Assembly: GCA_023379935.1 (NCBI GenBank)
Contig: JAMCPD010000009.1
Location: forward strand, 18,083 to 82,082
Direction of reading: 5' to 3'
DNA: 64,000 bases
Origin: Actinomycetota bacterium
GTDB lineage: Bacteria > Actinomycetota > Acidimicrobiia > Acidimicrobiales > JAMCPD01
Both the position numbers and the translations under genes were made by a program. Below the pieces are notes generated by a model. It did no database searches and was not told where the DNA came from. It worked only from the letters and a program-made list of their open reading frames with translations. Below are positions 60,500 through 64,000 of this stretch, piece by piece (the stretch's first letter is position 1; each line of letters starts with the position of its first letter).

Positions 60500-61486
60500 A
60501 TGAAGAAGTATAAAAAGATATTTTTATCTCTTGTGGGTGCCGGTGTCGGCATCTCTGTAGTCGAACGCAGTTTTATGCGCAAAGAACGCCAAAGAGATAA
60601 CGTATTCCCAATTGAGCCGCTTTTAATGCCGGAAGAGGTAAAACATGTCAGAGTCCCGGTTAGCGATGGGGGAGAGATACACATTGTCGAATATGGGCAG
60701 GGTCCAACTCTATTTTTTCTGCATGGAGTTACTCTTTCACTCAACATGTGGGTATATCAGTTCAAAGAGCTATCAGCCAACTACAGAGTTGTTGCCATGG
60801 ATACAAGAGGACACGGAGGTTCTATAGCCGGAACCGACGGATATACGATGGAACGTCTTTCTCAAGATGTGCTTGAGGTGATGGATAGGATGAAGTTGGA
60901 GAACTGCTTGGTTGGCGGACATTCAATGGGAGGTATGATTTTGCTTGCCCTTGCAACCAACCATCTTGAGCGCTTAGCTGCACATGCTAAAGGCTTGGCA
61001 CTTATCGGAACTACAGCGGGCCCTTTGGTTGATCCCATTTTACAAGACAGGATTGCTTCCTATTCTATGCCGATAGCTAAGCGTTTATTTTCCTGGGAGC
61101 AACGAAACGGTTTTAGCCTGATACCTCCCGGTGATATAGGTTATTTGATAGCCCGTTATTCATTTGGGCGTTATCCGTCTTACAAAGAGGTGGAGCTTGT
61201 GAGATCTTTAATAGGCGTGATGTCTCCCTTGGCTGCTTGGGAGTTGTTTGAAACAATTCTTTATTTTGATGTTCATGAGTTGTTGGCAAATATCAACATC
61301 CCGTCTCTGGTGCTTTCAGGGAGTAAAGACAGAATGGCTTCTTTGCACCACTCTAAGGTTTTGGCAGAAAAAATTCCCGATGCGCACCTGATTATACTCC
61401 CACAGGCAGGCCACATGCTGCCTTTGGAGAGATATAAAGAGTTTAACGAAGAGTTGAGCAACTTTGCCCAAAATGTACTTGTGTGA
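60500..61486 (+). CDS. Alpha/beta hydrolase, membrane-anchored
   Basis: A 328-residue hydrolase. N-terminal hydrophobic helix (KIFLSLVGAGVGISVV) may anchor it. Oxyanion region LFFLHGVTLSLNMW, nucleophile elbow VGGHSMGGMILL, acid in LVLSGSKDRMASLHHS and His in ILPQAGHMLPLER. Substrate unknown (ester, epoxide or lactone). It starts 6 nt after the nuclease gene and is likely co-transcribed. Confidence 0.88.
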   Translation: MKKYKKIFLSLVGAGVGISVVERSFMRKERQRDNVFPIEPLLMPEEVKHVRVPVSDGGEIHIVEYGQGPTLFFLHGVTLSLNMWVYQFKELSANYRVVAMDTRGHGGSIAGTDGYTMERLSQDVLEVMDRMKLENCLVGGHSMGGMILLALATNHLERLAAHAKGLALIGTTAGPLVDPILQDRIASYSMPIAKRLFSWEQRNGFSLIPPGDIGYLIARYSFGRYPSYKEVELVRSLIGVMSPLAAWELFETILYFDVHELLANINIPSLVLSGSKDRMASLHHSKVLAEKIPDAHLIILPQAGHMLPLERYKEFNEELSNFAQNVLV

Positions 61487-61603
61487 GTATTTTTGAGTTG
61501 TTATTTCTTTGCTATATATGAAAATAGTAGAAAGATTTTCATTCGCGGCCGGTATATAGAGTTGCCAATAGAGCAGTTGATCTAACCCGGGCTGTTTTCC
61601 GGC

Positions 61604-61609
61604 TACAAT
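61604..61609 (+). promoter_or_regulatory. -10 element of the polytopic membrane protein gene
   Basis: TACAAT at -13 to -8 from ATG 61617. This placement favours the ATG over the GTG two codons earlier. Confidence 0.4.
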
Positions 61610-61616
61610 AGTGTTG

Positions 61617-63083
61617 ATGAACAAGTCGGTAGTGAAACGTTGGCTCGTGGAGAGACGTTGGGTTATATTGGCAATACTGTTTCTGGTTGGTATGGGGATG
61701 TTCTACTCTTTGGAGTGGAACTGGATGCTTGGGGATATCTTTCATCCGTTTCGATGCTCCCCCCATCTTTACTGTGTTATTCAAAACCACAAAAAATATA
61801 ACTTGTCTTCGACCGCAGGTCACGTACCTTTTGCCTGGTGGTCTACACCCGGTGACATATGGGGCACTATTAATGCCACCCGGTATCTTATTCAGGGGCA
61901 TTTTGGTAGTATCTACGCCAACAAGATCTTCCTTGTTGCTCTTCCGGGAATTTTGTTGCTGCTTATTCCGGTCGTTCTAGTTGTCCAGGCTTTGGGTTTG
62001 GGTTTTGATTTCTCCAATACCGTTCCGCACCCTTCTTCCTGGCTTCTTATTGGACCTTATGAGATGATAATTGGTTCACTTTCTCTTTTTGCACTTGATG
62101 CGCTTGCCAAGAGACTGGAAATTCCACCAACCCGACGAGCTGTTTTGACCTTCTTGGAGGCGGCTGCACTATGGCCAATGCTTGTTTTATGGGGGCACCC
62201 TGAAGATGCCATCGCACTGGGAATTGGTCTGTATGGACTTATGGCAGCTTACGACAAACGCCATGTCAAAGCCGGATGGTTGTTTGGCATAGCTATTTCG
62301 ATACAGCCGTTGGTTGGCTTGATCTTTCCGATTGTATTCGGGTTGACAAAAAAAAGGCACTGGCTGTCACTTGCGATACAGGGGGGTCTGCCTTCAGCGG
62401 TTCTGTTGGCAGCTCCTATTATTCAAAGTCCGCGCTCGACTTTAGGTTTTGTTTTTCAACAGCCGAGTTATCCGCTGGTTGATCATCCAACCCCGTGGGT
62501 TTATTTCGCGCCGGTGATGAAATATCGTATAAACGGTCATCTGGTGACGCATATTACAACTCCCTTTCCTGCTGTAGTCTCGGCAGGCCCGGTGCGTATA
62601 CTGGCTGTAGTTGCAGCTTTTGCTGCCGGATACTGGATATTTCGTAAGTTACCCCCTTTGATGTGGGTGATATGGGTGGCCGGCCTCAGCCTTGCCTTTA
62701 GATGTTTTTTTGAGTCTGTTATGGCCCCCTACTACTTTTGGCCGGCAATAGCACTGGGTATATTAGTTGCAGCTAAAGGTAGTTTAGATAGGTTTATCCT
62801 AACTGTTACTCTTGGGGGGGCATTAACTGTATTCAGTTTTTGGCATTTAAACCCTTGGTTGTATTGGCTGTCTATGATGTTACTTTTGGCCGGCATTCTT
62901 GGTTGTTCTGTTTTTAAAGGTGGGGTTTTGGAGGGTACTCTCAAAAATCCGCGTCGCCGCGGCTCTCGAAACCAACGGCGTTCCCACAACCGACAGCGCC
63001 TCACTTCCCAACCCCAGCGGCACAACTCCAAGAAAAAGCCGGAGCAAAAACGAAAAAGTCACTTGAGTAATTTGCCAAGGTGA
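61617..63083 (+). CDS. Polytopic membrane protein with basic tail, GT-C-like
   Basis: About 488 residues from ATG 61617 (MNKSVVKRW). Ten or so hydrophobic segments, an extracytoplasmic first loop with Cys and Trp residues (HPFRCSPHLYCVIQNH), and motifs such as VLWGHPEDAIALGIGLYGLM. A long C-terminal cytoplasmic tail is strongly basic (NPRRRGSRNQRRSHNRQR). The pattern is reminiscent of DUF2029/GT-C-type polyprenyl-phosphate sugar transferases, but I cannot assign it with confidence. Confidence 0.6.
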   Translation: MNKSVVKRWLVERRWVILAILFLVGMGMFYSLEWNWMLGDIFHPFRCSPHLYCVIQNHKKYNLSSTAGHVPFAWWSTPGDIWGTINATRYLIQGHFGSIYANKIFLVALPGILLLLIPVVLVVQALGLGFDFSNTVPHPSSWLLIGPYEMIIGSLSLFALDALAKRLEIPPTRRAVLTFLEAAALWPMLVLWGHPEDAIALGIGLYGLMAAYDKRHVKAGWLFGIAISIQPLVGLIFPIVFGLTKKRHWLSLAIQGGLPSAVLLAAPIIQSPRSTLGFVFQQPSYPLVDHPTPWVYFAPVMKYRINGHLVTHITTPFPAVVSAGPVRILAVVAAFAAGYWIFRKLPPLMWVIWVAGLSLAFRCFFESVMAPYYFWPAIALGILVAAKGSLDRFILTVTLGGALTVFSFWHLNPWLYWLSMMLLLAGILGCSVFKGGVLEGTLKNPRRRGSRNQRRSHNRQRLTSQPQRHNSKKKPEQKRKSHLSNLPR

Positions 63084-63161
63084 GTTAAAATAGTTTATCT
63101 GAAAACAAGCCTGAGGATTACCGCATTCCAACGGAGTTGAGATACCGGTGAAGGGAGTTTT

Positions 63162-63560
63162 ATGACATTCAACTATACAACCTGTCCAACTTGTGGCACA
63201 CGGATACCCAGTGGCTCAAGATTTTGTTACAGATGTGGAAACCAGATGCCTTCTCCTCAAGCTGCATTCACTTCTCAAGGTAGGCCTCTTCAAGGCTACA
63301 ATAAGTCAGTTAACCCTACTTTGTATCGTCTAAATAGTAACGGCGAGCAACCCAGTTATATACCGACTATTCTAATTACCCTTTTTTTTGGGATTTTCGG
63401 ATTGATTCCGGCAGCCCGCCATTCTCAAATGGCCAAGTTAAGAGGATATCCTAAAAATGGGTACTGGGGGATTTTTGGGGGAATATTGGGATGTCAAATA
63501 GTTCTTGCTGGTCTACTCATTATGTATATCTTGATGCGCCTCTTACGACAGATGTCATAG
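63162..63560 (+). CDS. Zinc-ribbon membrane protein, CD225-like
   Basis: A 132-residue protein: N-terminal zinc ribbon (CPTCGTRIPSGSRFCYRCG), a polar linker of about 40 residues, and two membrane segments (PTILITLFFGIFGLIPAARH and about 103-125) arranged like the CD225/dispanin fold, with the loop HSQMAKLRGYPKNG matching the usual AxxAxxxGdxxxA region. Function unknown. Confidence 0.7.
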   Translation: MTFNYTTCPTCGTRIPSGSRFCYRCGNQMPSPQAAFTSQGRPLQGYNKSVNPTLYRLNSNGEQPSYIPTILITLFFGIFGLIPAARHSQMAKLRGYPKNGYWGIFGGILGCQIVLAGLLIMYILMRLLRQMS

Positions 63561-63744
63561 GTCATATTGGCATTGATATTTTTAACAACGAGCGTTACAA
63601 ATTCTATTCATAATCTTCCCAACAAATGGGGTCCACCTCAAACATCAACAACACGACCTCGTAACCATTCACGTCCGCGACTGTCCGCGCCAGCGGGCCA
63701 GAGCGGATGGCAGTGAAACGGGGAGCTTGGTAGCGATGGTGGGA
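63561..63744. other. Boundary region of the IS66 element
   Basis: No gene. Base composition rises sharply in G+C from about 63628 on, suggesting an insertion border near there. No terminal inverted repeat or target duplication could be defined because only one end is in the window. Confidence 0.5.
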
Positions 63745-64000
63745 TCAGGTGCGCATCGGTGTCGGCGGCATCCAGGGTGCTCCGGCGAACAGAGCAGTCA
63801 AGACGTCCATCGCGTCGACACTGTGCTTGGCAGCAGTCGAGATGTAGGAGCGAACCTTGGCTAGGCGTTCGGCGCCTTCGGCTGCCCGGAACGATCCAGA
63901 GATCTTCTGCTGGAGCTTGGCCATCCGCAGATCAGACTCGGCTTGGTTGTTGGAGAACGGAACACGGAGGTCCTTCGCGAATAACGTGACCTCTGGTTTC
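63745..64000 (-). mobile_element. IS66-family transposase, C-terminal part, cut by the window
   Basis: Read leftward from the right edge to a TGA at 63745, 84 codons give LFAKDLRVPFSNNQAESDLR, then MAKLQQKISGSFRAAEGAER and SYISTAAKHSVDAMDVLTAL. This is the IS66 transposase end with the DDE glutamate in the NNQAESDLR motif. The frame continues past 64000 and is intact as far as visible. The region is clearly more G+C rich than the rest, consistent with recent insertion. Confidence 0.88.

Noticed and set aside
63759..63989. Rightward 76-codon frame at the right edge
   Set aside because: It is the shadow of the leftward IS66 transposase end; its Arg/Ser-rich translation is typical of an antisense frame in G+C-rich DNA.
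1..64000. tRNA, rRNA or riboswitch genes
   Set aside because: I looked at the intergenic gaps and found no cloverleaf, TPsiC-like element or known riboswitch core. This was by eye; a covariance-model search would settle it.

Overview
The window looks like chromosomal DNA of an actinobacterium with moderate base composition (G+C roughly in the mid to high forties by eye, not computed). Evidence for this is a WhiB-family protein, DsrE/sulfide-quinone-reductase and SufC-SufS-SufU gene sets, a fabD-fabH-fabG-acpP-fabF cluster of actinobacterial type, glycosyltransferase plus DUF5719 neighbours, and many start codons placed 7-8 bases after a -10-like hexamer with no Shine-Dalgarno (leaderless mRNAs). 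A low-G+C member of the Acidimicrobiia is my best guess; this is inference, not a database match. Most of the window is ordinary core chromosome, with one small accessory patch (about 18.5-20.1 kb) and an IS66-type element entering at the right edge.

Layout. 0-7 kb: 3' end of glnD, an L,D-transpeptidase, and a complete four-gene branched-chain amino-acid-type ABC importer whose two permeases are fused. 6.8-13 kb: a small lipoprotein and nagB sharing one mirror-symmetric promoter, an ABC1/UbiB-type kinase, a sulfur-response operon (ArsR-rhodanese regulator, DsrE, flavoprotein) with a perfect operator, and a PIG-L deacetylase. 13-18 kb: remnant of a surface protein, MerR/MFS efflux pair, DMT permease, flavodoxin, acyl-CoA dehydrogenase. 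18.5-20.1 kb: AAA+/DUF4143 ATPase and two decayed transposase fragments. 20-24 kb: amidase, Der GTPase, CtaG. 24-30 kb: SufC-SufS-SufU without SufB/SufD, then Fur regulator, rubrerythrin, HdrD/GlpC-like Fe-S protein and DUF3501, which look like an iron/peroxide defence set. 30-41 kb: WhiB, acyl-CoA dehydrogenase, trpD, lipoprotein, YceI, short CysE, the NMO-Mrp-CcdA operon, and a divergent radical SAM/SPASM and PPOX-like pair.

41-46 kb: fatty acid synthesis operon transcribed leftward. Two features stand out: FabD carries an extra C-terminal lipoyl/biotinyl-like domain, and the acpP-fabF gap holds an 18-bp tandem repeat that is open in the fabF frame and is joined to acpP exactly at a CTT-TGA junction, the kind of site used for +1 frameshifting in prfB. 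46-58 kb: envelope polysaccharide genes, including a giant protein that fuses a polytopic membrane domain to a complete phosphomannomutase, CPBP protease, FtsH with repeat-built tails at both ends, and a GT2 glycosyltransferase/DUF5719 pair. 58-64 kb: Tat-exported phosphoesterase, Cas4-like PD-(D/E)XK nuclease, alpha/beta hydrolase, polytopic protein, zinc-ribbon membrane protein, and the C-terminal end of an IS66 transposase.

Two themes cut across the window: short in-phase tandem duplications (14, 15, 18, 21 bp) inside or next to housekeeping genes, and leaderless promoters. A further point is that ccdA has no ATG/GTG/TTG start upstream of its essential SPC motif and probably begins at an ATA or ATC codon coupled to mrp.
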